Source: Tretioscincus oriximinensis
Taxonomy: Eukaryota; Chordata; Lepidosauria; Squamata; Gymnophthalmidae
Direction of reading: 5' to 3'
Assembly: GCA_022410635.1 (NCBI GenBank)
Contig: JAJVDF010000019.1
Span: forward strand, 2,824,271-2,888,270
DNA: 64,000 nucleotides
The notes below the pieces were generated by a model. That model was not told where the DNA came from. It worked only from the letters and a program-made list of their open reading frames with translations, and made no database searches. Below, piece after piece: positions 37,166-48,040 of this stretch. The stretch's first letter is position 1, and each line of letters starts with the position of its first letter. A program made the position numbers and the translations under genes.

Positions 37166-39537
37166 CATTCTACTGGACTAAAATGGCTATTTCTCTGAAA
37201 ATGGTAATATATGTAATCCAATTAAAATAGTTACAATCTAATTAAGTAATCTTTCACTTTGTCAGTGTCTATATACCCAGTTTAACTTTCGTAGATACGA
37301 GGATCTCAGTCTATACAGTACGTCTAATAAACAAAAGTTTATTTGCTATATGTCTCATTTGCATTTTTACCCCAGGCAGTATGGAAAGATGGTTAGTCTG
37401 TGGTCTTTAATCCCACAGTCCTTTGAAGTTAGGGAGAAACTCCTATGTGCAGAACTTGTGCTCTTCCCCTTTCCTGTCAAGTTTCTAAAATGGCACTAAA
37501 ATGGGCCACCACCCAAGGAGGGAAAACAGCAAAGTGAATTCCCATTTACTTCACTTTTCTCTAAATCATTTCTTTCCTCCCCAGGGACTTTAGAAAATAT
37601 ATCCCTTTTTAAAATACGCATTTAGACAGGTAAACAAATAAGCCTACCTCATGTTTCCACAAATTGTTCTTTGTCTTGAAGTTTGACAACACCCTCTTGA
37701 CAACAAGTGTTTACCATAGATTGGCCACTTTTTTATTGGCTTTTTGTGGCCATGTTTAATTAATTCCTAGCAGCATTTGTTCCCTTGCTATGATTGATAT
37801 TTCCCTCTTATGGATGTTTTTGCTCAGCGTGATTAATAGAAAGAATTCTATTGGAGGAAAAGGACGGTGTGTACTAGTTTTAGGAATTTTATATCTGCCC
37901 TTACAGTTTCAAAATTCATCCAGAAGGTATCTCATTAAGGACCTCTGTTCACAACATAGGAGTGCTAATACACTGTTTGCATAAATGAATCATTTTTCTC
38001 CATTGAAAAACATCTAACTTACTACATGCTCAAAGAACTACTGAAAAGTTTGTGTTTTGGTTCCTTTAAAAAGCATGATTTTATTGCTATATGAGAAGAA
38101 AAGCAAATAACCCAGTGATTCTAGAGGAAGAAACTGATATAATATAAACCTTTCTGAGTCAGTCATTCTTTCTGCATGTGTTATATTGTATCCCAATGTA
38201 CAGATGACACAAAGGGAAGTTTGAATTTTAGGGGCCATTGAGCAATGGATTTTCCCCAGTGCATCTCAATTATAGAAACACAAGCGCTAAATAACTTTGT
38301 ACGGAAACACTGTGAAAACACAGAGTGTTCAATAGCCCTCAAAATTTCTATTTGTTACCTGCAGTGAGTGAACTAATGACTGTACATTGAGTGAGAACAC
38401 AAAGGTATAAAGTATGTAAGGACATTTGTTCAAGACCTCTTAAAAGCTTTCCTTTTACTGCCTATTGTATATTGCTGTTCTAGGATTAATGTGTGTTTTC
38501 TCTATTGTGTAGTATTTATCAAAGGGGATAAAAATCAATGTTTATGCTTTCATTAAACAACAACTAAGGGATTCAATTCAGCCGGATTTCAGTGGTTCGA
38601 GTTTTCGTTTCAATCTGATTTTCAGCAAGATGCCTTGTAGGGGTCAAAAAAGGATTGAATGTGATACCTGACACTAACTAGCCAATACCTTCTATTACCT
38701 TTCACTGCTCCATTTAATTTTTAAGTTTAAGCTACACTAAATCTCCTTAACTATTTAGATTATTGACCATGTGATAATTTTCTGTGAAGATTGCAGTTAG
38801 TCATACACCTTTAAAAGAGGCTGCTATGCAGTGATGAGGAAAAAACAGCATTCATGGGGCACATGGGCATTAAAATGACTGTACAGAGATCCATAGAAAC
38901 ATAATTAAAGTTGCAGCCACACTTCTATATATCCAAAGATTCCTGAATAGTAGCAGTGATATTTTGTCCTGGCTCCAGAAGAAGCCAGAGAGAAGAATTA
39001 TAGCCTGTTTGTCTTAGTTAATTATTTAGCCAGATGTTTGCATTAGATAATGGCTAAGCATCCTGTCTCCCTGTTTACTTGTATAACACTTCTACATCCC
39101 CTGCTCTATTCTGTCAATGAGTTACTTCGTGTTCATGTGCTACATGTGCTTCTCGGAACATGCCAAGATTCGAGCAACTGATGGAGTTTGCAAGGTGTGG
39201 CAATCTGAAAAATGACAGCCTGGGTCTTCTCTTCCATTCCAGCCACAAGAAGTGCATCAGATTGTCAGGACACCTGGGGCTTGTAGCTCTGCCCGCTAGG
39301 AGCCACTATTTAAACTCTATGCATTCAATAAACCAGGTTCTTCCACCTTCCACCTTTCTTGATTTTTCAAGGAGATCCATGCAAACCTCACTTTGATGTG
39401 AATCTTCCTTTTGTCCCCATTGTCTTCTCTCTACCTATGTTTTCCTCAGCCTGCAATACCAGCTGGCCACAGACTACGCCTATAGCTGAAGGCATCCTTT
39501 TGATAGCTGGCCAGCAAGCAGGAGCTCTTCAATGTCC
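37166..39537. other. unique DNA, nothing firmly recognised
   Basis: 'ccactatttaaactc' followed by 'ttcaataaaccagg' (39303-39335) is a weak promoter and polyA-like pair with no defined element. The remainder is unremarkable. Confidence 0.4.
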
Positions 39538-41326
39538 TAAAAACCCTAGAGGACCAATTTTAAACCAGCTCAGCCTGCCTGTGGGTTTTTTTCTGTCCTA
39601 AGAGAGGTGGGTTTGTCCACGGAAAACCCACAGAAGAGAAGAATCTGGATGTAGCATCAGTGACCTGTAAAGAACTCTCACAGCAGGATTAAGGAAAAAA
39701 CTTGGAAAGCATCAAGCCAGTTTTAGAAATATAGAAGACATAAGCTAGATGGCTCTTCCCACACTTATGGGGGGAAATGCTATCAATGGTTTGTGGGAAC
39801 AGAACACCACCACTAGACGAAAGCTGCTTAACAAGGGAAACCAAAGCTGATAATGTCACTGAGCACGAAGAGGCAGAAATGGCAGGGGAACCATTTTTAA
39901 TTGAATAGTTCCTACAACAAGAAGACCCTCCCTCCCTGCCTTCTTAGCTTCCTACTTTAGGGAAATGGCCAAATTGCAGCATTTTGTAACTGAAAATGCA
40001 CAATGAGCTGTACACAAGCATAGAATTGCCATGGGGAGCATTGTGACATCATCAGTTTAACTCCTGCTGCTGCGTGCAAAGCCTGGTGGGAAAGGCAGCA
40101 GTCAGGTTGGGAAAGGTGGCAGAGGCAGAAGATTAATCTCCTTCATCCCAAGAAATGCTCAACTGACTTACCTTCATGGAGGCCAGAATTATAAAGACCC
40201 ACCTTGTAAGTCTTGTCTGTAGAATGCATGTCACATACAACGGAACAAACCTGTTCGTGTACATCCTTAGAGAATAGGGATTTATTTATTTTTTTAAAAA
40301 AAACCTATTCTGGGAAGAGAGAGGGTGGGATACTATTTGGTACTTTGTGTCAAAGACTTTTGATGTTAAAAAGTGTTTGTCGAAGGTGTGTATTTCTGAA
40401 TTTCTGTATTGTAGATAATCAATAAAATTCTGTGATAGTGGTGGAAAATGAAGATAATTACTAATGATGATGATGGTGATGCCAATTGGCTTTCATATGG
40501 CTGTAACCAATCCAAGNTAGCCATATTAAATTGACCACACAATTGACATCTTTAAAGAGTGATGTCTCTTTCAACTGTCCTTTCGCAGTATTAAAATGCA
40601 CCTGAAATACTTTTGTAGATGTGGAAATCATTTCAGATGGGAATCTTTCCCCTCTGATTTTCTTCTCCCCAAACACATTGTAAATTGCCTACAAATAGTT
40701 CATATTTTAAAATATGTGGAATTCACCTTTCTGGCTACATTTTGAACTATTACCTACTAAAAACAAATTCAATGGAATGAAACTGAGCCAATTGCCATTT
40801 TTCCCAATCTTTCTGACTCCATCACTGCTGTTAGGTTATATAAATTAAATAAATCCCTAAAATATCTTCTTCCCTAATGTAAACAACACTGAAGTCTTTA
40901 CACACTGTGCCATTTCCAATAGACATCATGTATCTATCTCAACAGTTTTTTTATTGTTTTCTAATATATTTGGAATAGACATCATGAATTTTAGAGAACA
41001 TTTCAACAAGAGAATTCAAAATCTGGTTCAATTTTCATTAATAAGGTTTTGTTAACATCATTTTTATATCTTCTTAAGTTCCTCTTGAGTTCTAAAGAAT
41101 GAGCTTAAACTGATCAATGGACTAAACCCTATTCTTCAAAGCTAAATATGAAATGAAAAAAGTTTAAAATAAAGATGTGAAATTGTGACTTACAGGAAAT
41201 TTTAACAAGAGGTTCTAGTAGCACCTTAAAGATTAATGGATACAAAAGTATATAGTTTATATATGTACTACTGGAATTAAGCCCACTGCCTTAAGGATAC
41301 AATGGGTCTTAGTGTTCTAAGGGCTT

Positions 41327-41645
41327 AATTCTTCTTCTTTTTCTTCTTTCCTCCCATCCCCTCTCCCTCCCTTTTTTCTTGTTTTTTCTTCTTCTCATTT
41401 TCTTCTTCTCTTTACTTCTTCTCTTCTTCTCTTTACTTCTTCTCTTCTTCTCCCTTTTCTCCCTCCTCTTCACCGCTCCCTCCATCCCTTCCCTTCTTCC
41501 CATCTCCTCTTCCTCCTCCTCTCCCCTTCCTCTCCCATCGCTTCCTCTTCTTCCCACCCCTGTCTTCCTCCTCTTTTCTCTCCCTCTCACCTTCCCTCTG
41601 TTCCTCCTCATCTCCCCTCCTACTCTTCTTCATTCCCCCCCTTCC
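41327..41645 (+). repeat. pyrimidine tract (unit 1)
   Basis: About 310 bp of almost pure C/T on the plus strand (CTTCTT, CTCCTC and CCTTCC mixtures). It accounts for the long Lys/Arg/Glu-rich frames of the minus strand and Leu/Ser/Phe-rich frames of the plus strand, which are not genes. Such tracts can adopt triplex (H-DNA) structure. Confidence 0.9.
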
Positions 41646-41894
41646 CTAGTCCTACCTGTTTCACACACACCTCTGCAGGGTCTGTGCACTTCCTGTGGAG
41701 TTCATTAATTAACTGAGGACCATTCAAGTTCCCCCTGCAGACTGGACATCTGGCCAGGGAAGGGTGGGTGGAGTGGGGTAGGAGGGCAGGAATAGGCCTG
41801 TTCCCCAGGCTCCATTACTGGGAGCACCCAGAGGTCTTCGGGTGTCTTCCAGTAATGGAATCCACAGCCTTGGGCCTATTCTGGGACAAGGGGG

Positions 41895-42302
41895 GAGGCA
41901 GGGGCAGGTGATGGAGTTGAATAAAAATGCAGCCCAAATTATCCTTGCTTGTCACTTTGACACATTACTCTATTGTTTAGACTTTTGCACTAGCTCCCTA
42001 TCTCCTTCCGTATTCAGTTTAAGATTTTAGTTCTCATTTTCTTTGCCCCCCAATATGTTTTCTTGCCTATTTCTAGCAACACCCTCAAGCTCTCTGATCT
42101 GTCCAGTCTCAGTTCCTGGTCCAGCTGTGGGTCTGCTGTGTCTGGTCCCATGTCCATCTTTTTTTTTTTTTTTGCTCCCTCTCTATGGAACTCTCTTCCC
42201 ACTGATCTACATTCTTCTCTCACTCTGGTCTGTATTTTGTATGCTCGGTAAGGTGCTAAGGACATAGTTAGTGCTATGTAAATAAACTAATCATCATCAT
42301 AA
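41895..42302 (+). mobile_element. L2-like LINE 3' end (unit 1)
   Basis: Frameshifted translation gives the order 'NAAQIIL', 'HFDTLL', 'SLSP..FSLRF..L', 'PSLWNSLPTDLHSS', the last blocks of an L2-clade RT. It ends with 'gtgctatgtaaataaactaatcatcatcat', a typical L2-like terminus with a short trinucleotide tail. Confidence 0.7.
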
Positions 42303-42395
42303 TTTAGGCTGACCAGATGACCTCTTTTGTGGTGTGTGAAAACCCACTTTCACGGTGCCTCCCGGTTTTTCCTGAGGGAAATATTTTTTTTAAAA
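42303..42395 (+). mobile_element. hAT-like MITE, truncated copy at the junction
   Basis: It starts TTAGGCTGACCAGATGACC and matches the complete copy at 45154-45360 for about 75 bp, then stops in an A/T-rich stretch where unit 2 of the tandem duplication begins. Confidence 0.8.
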
Positions 42396-44184
42396 GATTT
42401 AAAAACCCTAGAGGAGCAACTGCTCAGCCTGCCTGTGGTCTTTTTCCTATCCTAAGAGAGGTGGGTTTGTCCACAGAAAACCCACAGAAGAGAAGAATCT
42501 GGATGTACCATCAACGACCTGTAAAGAACTCTCACAGCAGGATTAAGAAAGGAAAAAACTTGGAAAGCATCAAGCCAGTTTCAGAAATATAGAAGACATA
42601 AGCTACACTTATGGTGGAAAATGCTATCAATGGTTTGTGGGAACAGAACACCACCACTAGACGAAAGCTGCTTAACAAGGGAAACCAAAGCTGATAATGT
42701 CACTGAGTACCAACAGGCAGAAATGGCAGGGGAACCATTTTTAACTGAATAGTTCCTACAACATTAAGATCCTCCCTCCCTCCCTTCCTAGCTTCCTACT
42801 TTAGGGAAATGGCCAAATTGCAGCATTTTGTAATTGAAAACGCACAATGAGCTGTACACAAGTATAGAATTGCCATGGGGAGCATTGTGACATCATCAGT
42901 TTAACTCCTGCTGCTGCGTGCAAAGCCTGGTGGGAAAGGCAGCAGTCAGGTTGGGAAAGGTGGCAGAGGCAGAAGATTAATCTCCTTCATCCCAAGAAAT
43001 GCTCAACTGAGTTTTACCTTCATGGAGGCCAGAATTATAAAGACCCACCTTGTAAGTCTGGTCTGTAGACTGCATGTCACATGCAACGGAACAAACCTGT
43101 TCATCGACAATCTTAGAGAATAGGGATTTATTTTTTAAAAAAAACCTATTCTGGGGAGAGAGAGGGTGGGATACTATTCGGTACTTTGTGTCAAAGACTT
43201 TTGATGTTAAAAAGTGTTTGTTGAAGGTGTGTATTTCTGTTTTTCTGTATTGTAGATAATCAGTAAAATTCTGTGATAGTGGTGGAAAATGAAGATAATT
43301 ACTAATGATGGTGATGGTGATGCCAATTGGCTTTCATATGGCTGTAACCAATCCAAGGTAGCCATATTAAATTGACCACACAATTGACATCTTTCTCTAA
43401 AGAGTGATCTCATTCAGCTGTTTTTTCGCAGTATTAAAATGCACCTGAAATACTTTTGTAGATGTGGAATCATTTCAGATGGGAATCTCTCCCCTCTGAT
43501 TTTCTTCTCCCCAAACACATTATAAATTGCCTACAAATAGTTCATATTTCATATTTTAAAATATGTGGAATTCATCTTTCTGACCACATTTTGACTATTA
43601 CCTACTAAAAACAAATTCAATGGAATGAAACTGGGCCAATTGCCATTTTTCCCAATCTTTCTGACTCCATCCCTGCTGTTAGCTTATATAAATTCAATAA
43701 ATCCCTAAAATATCTTCTTCCCTAATGTAAACACTGAAGTCTTTACACATTATTATCTATGTCAGGAGTGTGCCATTTTCAATAGACATCATGTTTCTGT
43801 CTCAACAGTTTTTTTATTGTTTTCTAATATATTTGGAATAGATGTCATGAATTTTAGAGAACATTTCAACAAGACATTTCAAAATCTGGTTCAATTTTCA
43901 TTAATAAGGTTTTGTTAACATCATTTTTATATCTTAAGTTCCTCTTGAGTTCCAAAAAATGAGCTTAAACTAACTGATCAATGGACTAAACCCTATTCTT
44001 CAAAGCTAAATATGAAATGAAAAAAGTTTAAATTAAAGACGTGAAATTATGACTTACAGGAAATTTTAACAAGAGGTTCTAGTAGCACCTTAAAGACTAA
44101 TGGATACAAAAGTACTTCGTTTATATATGTACTAGTGGAATTAAGCCCATTGCCTTAGGGATACAATGGGCTCTAGTGTTCTAA

Positions 44185-44505
44185 GTGCTTAATTCTTTTT
44201 TTTCTTTTTCTTCTTCTTTTTCTTCTTTCCTCCCATCCCCTCTCCCTCCCTTTTTTCTTGTTTTTTCTTCTCATTTTCTTCTTCTCTTTACTTCTTCTCT
44301 TCTTCCTTTTCTCCCTCCTCTTCACTGCTCCCTCCACCCCTTCCCTTCTCCCCATCTCCTCTTCCTCCTCCCCCTCCCCTTCCTCTCCCATCTCTTCTTC
44401 TTCTTCCCACCCCTGTCTTCCTCCTCTTTTCTCTCCCTCTCACCTTCTCTATGTTCCTCCTCATTTCCCCTCCTACTCTTCTTCATCCCCCCTTCTCTGG
44501 TCCTA
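44185..44505 (+). repeat. pyrimidine tract (unit 2)
   Basis: Paralogue of the tract at 41327-41645, with length differences in CTTCTT and CTCCTC blocks. The reading frames across it are low-complexity artefacts. Confidence 0.9.
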
Positions 44506-44749
44506 CCTGTTTCACACAGACCTCTGCAGGGTCTGTGCACTTCCTGTGGAGTTCATTAATTGAGGACCATTCGAGGTCCCCCTGCAGACTGGACATCTGG
44601 CCGGGGAAGGGTGGGTGGAGTGGGGAAGGAGAGGAGGGCAGGAAGAGGCCCATTCCCCAGGTTCCATTATTGGGAGCACCCAAAGGTCTTCGGGTGTCTC
44701 CCAATAATGGAGGCCACAGCCTTGGGCCTATTCTGGGACAAGGGGGGAG

Positions 44750-45150
44750 GCAGGATGGAGTTGATTCAAAATGCAGCCCAAATAATCCTTGTCTCGTCAC
44801 TTTGACACATTACTCTATTTTTTAGACTTTTGCACTAGGTCCCTATCTCCTTCCGTATTCAGTTTAAGATTTTAGTTCTCATTTTCTTTGCCCCCCAATA
44901 TCTTCTCTTGCCTCTTTCTAGCAACACCCTCAAGCTCTCCACTCTGTCCAGTCTCAGTTCCTGGTCTAGCTGTGTGTCTGCTGTGTCTGTTCCCATGTCC
45001 ATCTTTTTTTTTCTTTTTCTTTTTTGCTCCCTCTCTATGGAACTCTCTTCCCACTGATTTACATTCTTCTCTCACTCTGGTCTGTATTTTGTATGCTCAG
45101 TAATGTGCTAAGGACATAGTTACTGCTATGTAAATAAACTAATCATCATA
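44750..45150 (+). mobile_element. L2-like LINE 3' end (unit 2)
   Basis: Same remnant as in unit 1: 'QNAAQIIL', 'FRIQFKILVL'-like sequence near 44855, 'PSLWNSLPTDLHSS' near 45040, and end 'gctatgtaaataaactaatcatcat'. Confidence 0.7.
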
Positions 45151-45153
45151 ATT

Positions 45154-45360
45154 TAGGCTGACCAGATGACCTCTTTTGCGGTGTGTGAAAACCCACTTTT
45201 ATGGTACCTCCTGGTTTTTCCTGAGGAAAAAAAAATTAAAAAAAGGAATTTTTTTCAAAAAAAGTTTTCCGAAAAGTTTTCCTCAGCAAAAACCGTGAAG
45301 CACTCCAAAACCGGGTTTCTACCCACCCCACTCCCAAAAGGGGTCATCTGGTCAGCCTAT
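45154..45360. mobile_element. complete hAT-like MITE
   Basis: The terminal inverted repeats AGGCTGACCAGATGACC (left) and GGTCATCTGGTCAGCCT (right) are perfect over 17 bp. The flanks 'tcataatt' and 'tcataata' agree at 7 of 8 positions, as an 8-bp hAT target duplication would. The interior of about 170 bp is non-coding. Confidence 0.8.
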
Positions 45361-46014
45361 CATAATAGGGCAATTTCTTGTTAGGCTTTTGTTTCCCCAC
45401 AAAACCCCCTGTTAGATCACTTCCTTAGTGTGACAGAGAAAGAAAAAACTGCAGTGTCTAGAGTTTGGAAGAAATGACAGAATAAGAGAAAACAAGTTGC
45501 AAAATTTAATGGGACATCCCTCAATGATTATGTGTTTAGCTTTTTTTTTTCATTCTAGGGGATAAGACATAAGATTGTCTAGAATATTGAGGCTGCCATG
45601 TTTGGCAGGCATTATTAAGAATGACCACACGAATTTGTTTCTTGTCTGTATAATCTTTGCATTATTCATGAATAAATACAAATTGGTGGTGTATTTCTCC
45701 TTCATTTCATTGAACAGGGGAACCACTATCTCTGTTTTATGTTCTGAAAGTATTTTTGTGGTTTTCCTTACTTCTACATTATAGACTCCTGAAGATGAGT
45801 GTGATGTTCTCAAATGTTTGTAGATAAATCATACATCTGCTGTGTGGCAACCAAGTAGTCTGATTCCTTCAGTTTTATTTTTCCTCTTCTGAAACGAGAG
45901 AACTGAAATAAGTAGAGACAAACGTTCCAAAACAAATGTCTTATTAAGCCTCACTACAGAATTAAGACTTTATTTCAGTTTATTCCAGAGAGCAATTTGA
46001 ATTTGTTAATTACA
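45361..46014. other. unique DNA, nothing recognised
   Basis: The minus-strand frame at 45550-45813 has no known domain. Confidence 0.4.
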
Positions 46015-46285
46015 AGACAGTTTGGTGTAGTGGTTAGAGTGTTGGACTTGTACCTGGTAGTCTCCCGGTTCGATTCCCCACTCCTCCATGAAAGCCAGTT
46101 GGGTGACCTTGGGCCAGTCACAGTTCTTTGAACTCTCTCAGCCCCACCTACTCCACAGGGTGTATGTTGTGGAGAAAGCAGCAAAAGCTATGTGCACCAC
46201 GATATGGTTGGCCACCCTGAGACCTTCGGGTATAGAACGGGATATAAGTACAAACAAACAAACAAACAAATAAATAAATAATACC
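46015..46285 (+). mobile_element. Sauria-type tRNA SINE, best-preserved copy
   Basis: A box 'gtgtagtggttagagtgttgg' (46026) and B box 'cggttcgattcc' (46067), then 'ctcctccatgaaagccagttg', 'gtgaccttgggccagtcac', 'ccacagggtgtatgttgtgg', tail 'atatggttggccaccctgag...cgggatataagtac', and a CAAA/TAAA simple tail to 46285. Confidence 0.88.
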
Positions 46286-46379
46286 ACGTTAAATGATTCC
46301 TTGGATTCTTAAAGAAGTGAGGGAAATACTTTTAACTGATAAAACTATATTAAAAAAAATTAAGATCCAACAGCTACAT

Positions 46380-47060
46380 CCAGAGCCAGATCTTAGGCAG
46401 GGACTGCAAGCACTAAAACCCTGGGCAGCAGGTTAGTGGCAGTTTTTTGGGGTGGGGCGGCAAAATATCGTCTGAGAAATTAAAATTAAAGATTTAATTT
46501 TTTCCCATTTTTTTTACGTTTGATACATATGCAGACATACAATGCACAAGTATATTGTTTAGTCTTGAATAAATTGGAATCCAGAATGTGTGATAGATGA
46601 GATCCCCCAACCAAAGTCTTGATATTATCTTTTGTTTTGTTTTTTACTTGGTTGTTGATTTAGAGTGATTTGGGTTTGAGTTTATAACCTGTTAAAAACC
46701 CGTTTTTGTGGTTTTAAGTTGCGTTTCTGCCTGCTTTTCTGCACTGTTTCTGATAGCACTTTTTTGGGGGTGTTATGGATCTCAGTTGCATTTCTGCCTG
46801 CTTTTCTGCACTGCATCTGGTAGAATCTTTGTTTTAAAATGGATTAAGAACTATCTAAGGACATCACAGCATCAAGAACGGCTGGTCAATCTTGGAGTGC
46901 TTTCTATAGAATCAGACATCACTATCTGTCTTGATTTTGAGGAAGTGAGGTGTTTTCCTAAGCCTTTGAAGTGCTTAAAAAAGAAGAAAAAACCTGACAG
47001 TATAGCACTTTACTATTTACTCTTTACCTATTTTGTCTTCAGAATAATATATAATTAGTT
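46380..47060 (+). mobile_element. hAT transposon remnant (ZMYM1-like transposase C-terminus)
   Basis: Codons 46840-46990 read 'IKNYLRTSQHQERLVNLGVL' then 'SIESDITICLDFEEV', followed by a Lys-rich end. This is the pattern of the C-terminal dimerisation region of hAT transposases, in the branch related to ZMYM1-type proteins ('NYLRS...RL..L..LSIE.EI...LDF..VI'). The rest of the transposase is absent. The left edge 'cagagccagatcttaggcag' at 46381 looks like a hAT end, which would imply a large internal deletion. A 43-bp segment is repeated directly at 46718 and 46785. Confidence 0.65.
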
Positions 47061-47146
47061 TACTTGGACATTTACGTGTTGCATATTCATTGAGCTGGGA
47101 GTTTTATCAGAAATTACATGAGAAATGCACTGGGACAGGAAACAAA

Positions 47147-47207
47147 AGCATTTGTGATGTCACTTCCTGAAAGGGCAGGCCAGACTTGAAGTGACATCAC
47201 AAATGCT
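47147..47207. repeat. perfect 20-bp inverted repeat
   Basis: The arms AGCATTTGTGATGTCACTTC (47147-47166) and GAAGTGACATCACAAATGCT (47188-47207) flank 21 bp. Either the core of a small MITE or a hairpin-forming site. Confidence 0.85.
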
Positions 47208-47440
47208 CCACCTGCTTTGGGGGCTGCTGCCTGGAGATCAGCATGGTGAAATGAAGGAGAATATTGACAGATGTCCTGTCAACCTCACCACTTCCTCCCC
47301 CTTGCCTCAGCTGAACCATTTGGCAGCAATGACGTCCTGCTCGTCACTTCGCAGAGCCAATCTCCAGGCAGCAGTCCCCGAAATCAGGCAAAGGGCAGCC
47401 TGGGCTTAGGAAAAGGTGGGCAGATTTCCCCACCAAAGCA

Positions 47441-47725
47441 AGGAGGCATGGATAGCTCAGTCGCTTAGGAATCCGTCTCTCGCCTGGGAGATCGGGTTTC
47501 GAAGCCCTGTGTGGGACGTGGGGAGGGGCGAGCACCTTCCACTAGCCTGTAGCTCTAGCCAACCCACCTATTCGAAAGCATGAATTGCAGGAAATTGCAA
47601 GTAGATACATGGGAACCACCAGAGCCTGGTGGGGAAGATAGAATGTGAGCCTTCGGGCAAAATATATCCTTGTAAGNCGCTTTGAGTCCCTTTGAAAGGT
47701 GAGAAAAGCGGGGTATAAGAACCAA
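47441..47725 (+). mobile_element. family b tRNA SINE, full length
   Basis: The tRNA-like head has A box 'tagctcagtcgcttagg' (47453-47469) and B box 'gggtttcgaagccc' (47494-47507). The body is 'gcaccttccactagcctg', 'cagagcctggtggggaagat' and the tail 'ttgtaagncgctttgagtcc...aaaagcggggtataag'. The tail is shared with Sauria SINEs and other LINE-mobilised SINEs. The head is too changed to be a functional tRNA. Confidence 0.85.
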
Positions 47726-48040
47726 GTTCTTCTTCTTCTTCTTCTTCTTCTTCTTCTTCTTCTTCTTCTTCTTCTTCTTCTTCTTCTTCTTCTTCTTCTT
47801 CTTCTTCTTCTTCTTCTTCTTNNNNNNNNNNNNNNNNNNNNNNNNNNNNNNNNNNNNNNNNNNNNNNNNNNNNNNNNNNNNNNNNNNNNNNNNNNNNNNN
47901 NNNNNNNNNNNNNNNNNNNNNNNNNNNNNNNNNNNNNNNNNNNNNNNNNNNNNNNNNNNNNNNNNNNNNNNNNNNNNNNNNNNNNNNNNNNNNNNNNNNN
48001 NCTCCTTCTCCTTCTCCTCCTCCTCCTGTCATCTCTCCCC
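47726..48040 (+). repeat. TTC microsatellite containing an assembly gap
   Basis: Uninterrupted TTC units (47727-47821) grow out of the 3' end of the SINE, then 180 N (47822-48001), then CTC/CTT units. True length is unknown. The apparent poly-Leu and poly-Glu reading frames are artefacts. Confidence 0.95.

Larger units (their letters stand above)
39538..42399 (+). repeat. 2.86-kb tandem duplication, unit 1
   Basis: It aligns almost end to end with 42400-45235, starting at 'taaaaaccctagagga' and keeping an offset near 2.86 kb. It holds, in order, unique DNA, the 'tagcaccttaaagattaatgg' repeat end (41217), a pyrimidine tract, an L2-like 3' end, and the first about 75 bp of a hAT-like MITE cut off at the junction. 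Confidence 0.92.
42400..45235 (+). repeat. 2.86-kb tandem duplication, unit 2
   Basis: Second copy, differing from unit 1 by scattered substitutions and small indels, for example about 18 extra bases at 43749-43767 and an 11-bp insertion near 43545. Both copies were already neutral DNA, so no gene was duplicated. Confidence 0.92.

Noticed and set aside
41309..41708. Arg/Lys/Glu-rich and Leu/Phe/Ser-rich frames of 60-124 codons (also 44173-44563)
   Set aside because: They lie in near-pure pyrimidine/purine tracts, which lack stop codons by composition.
47441..47520. Functional tRNA gene
   Set aside because: A- and B-box-like sequences exist but the cloverleaf is degraded and they continue into a SINE body.
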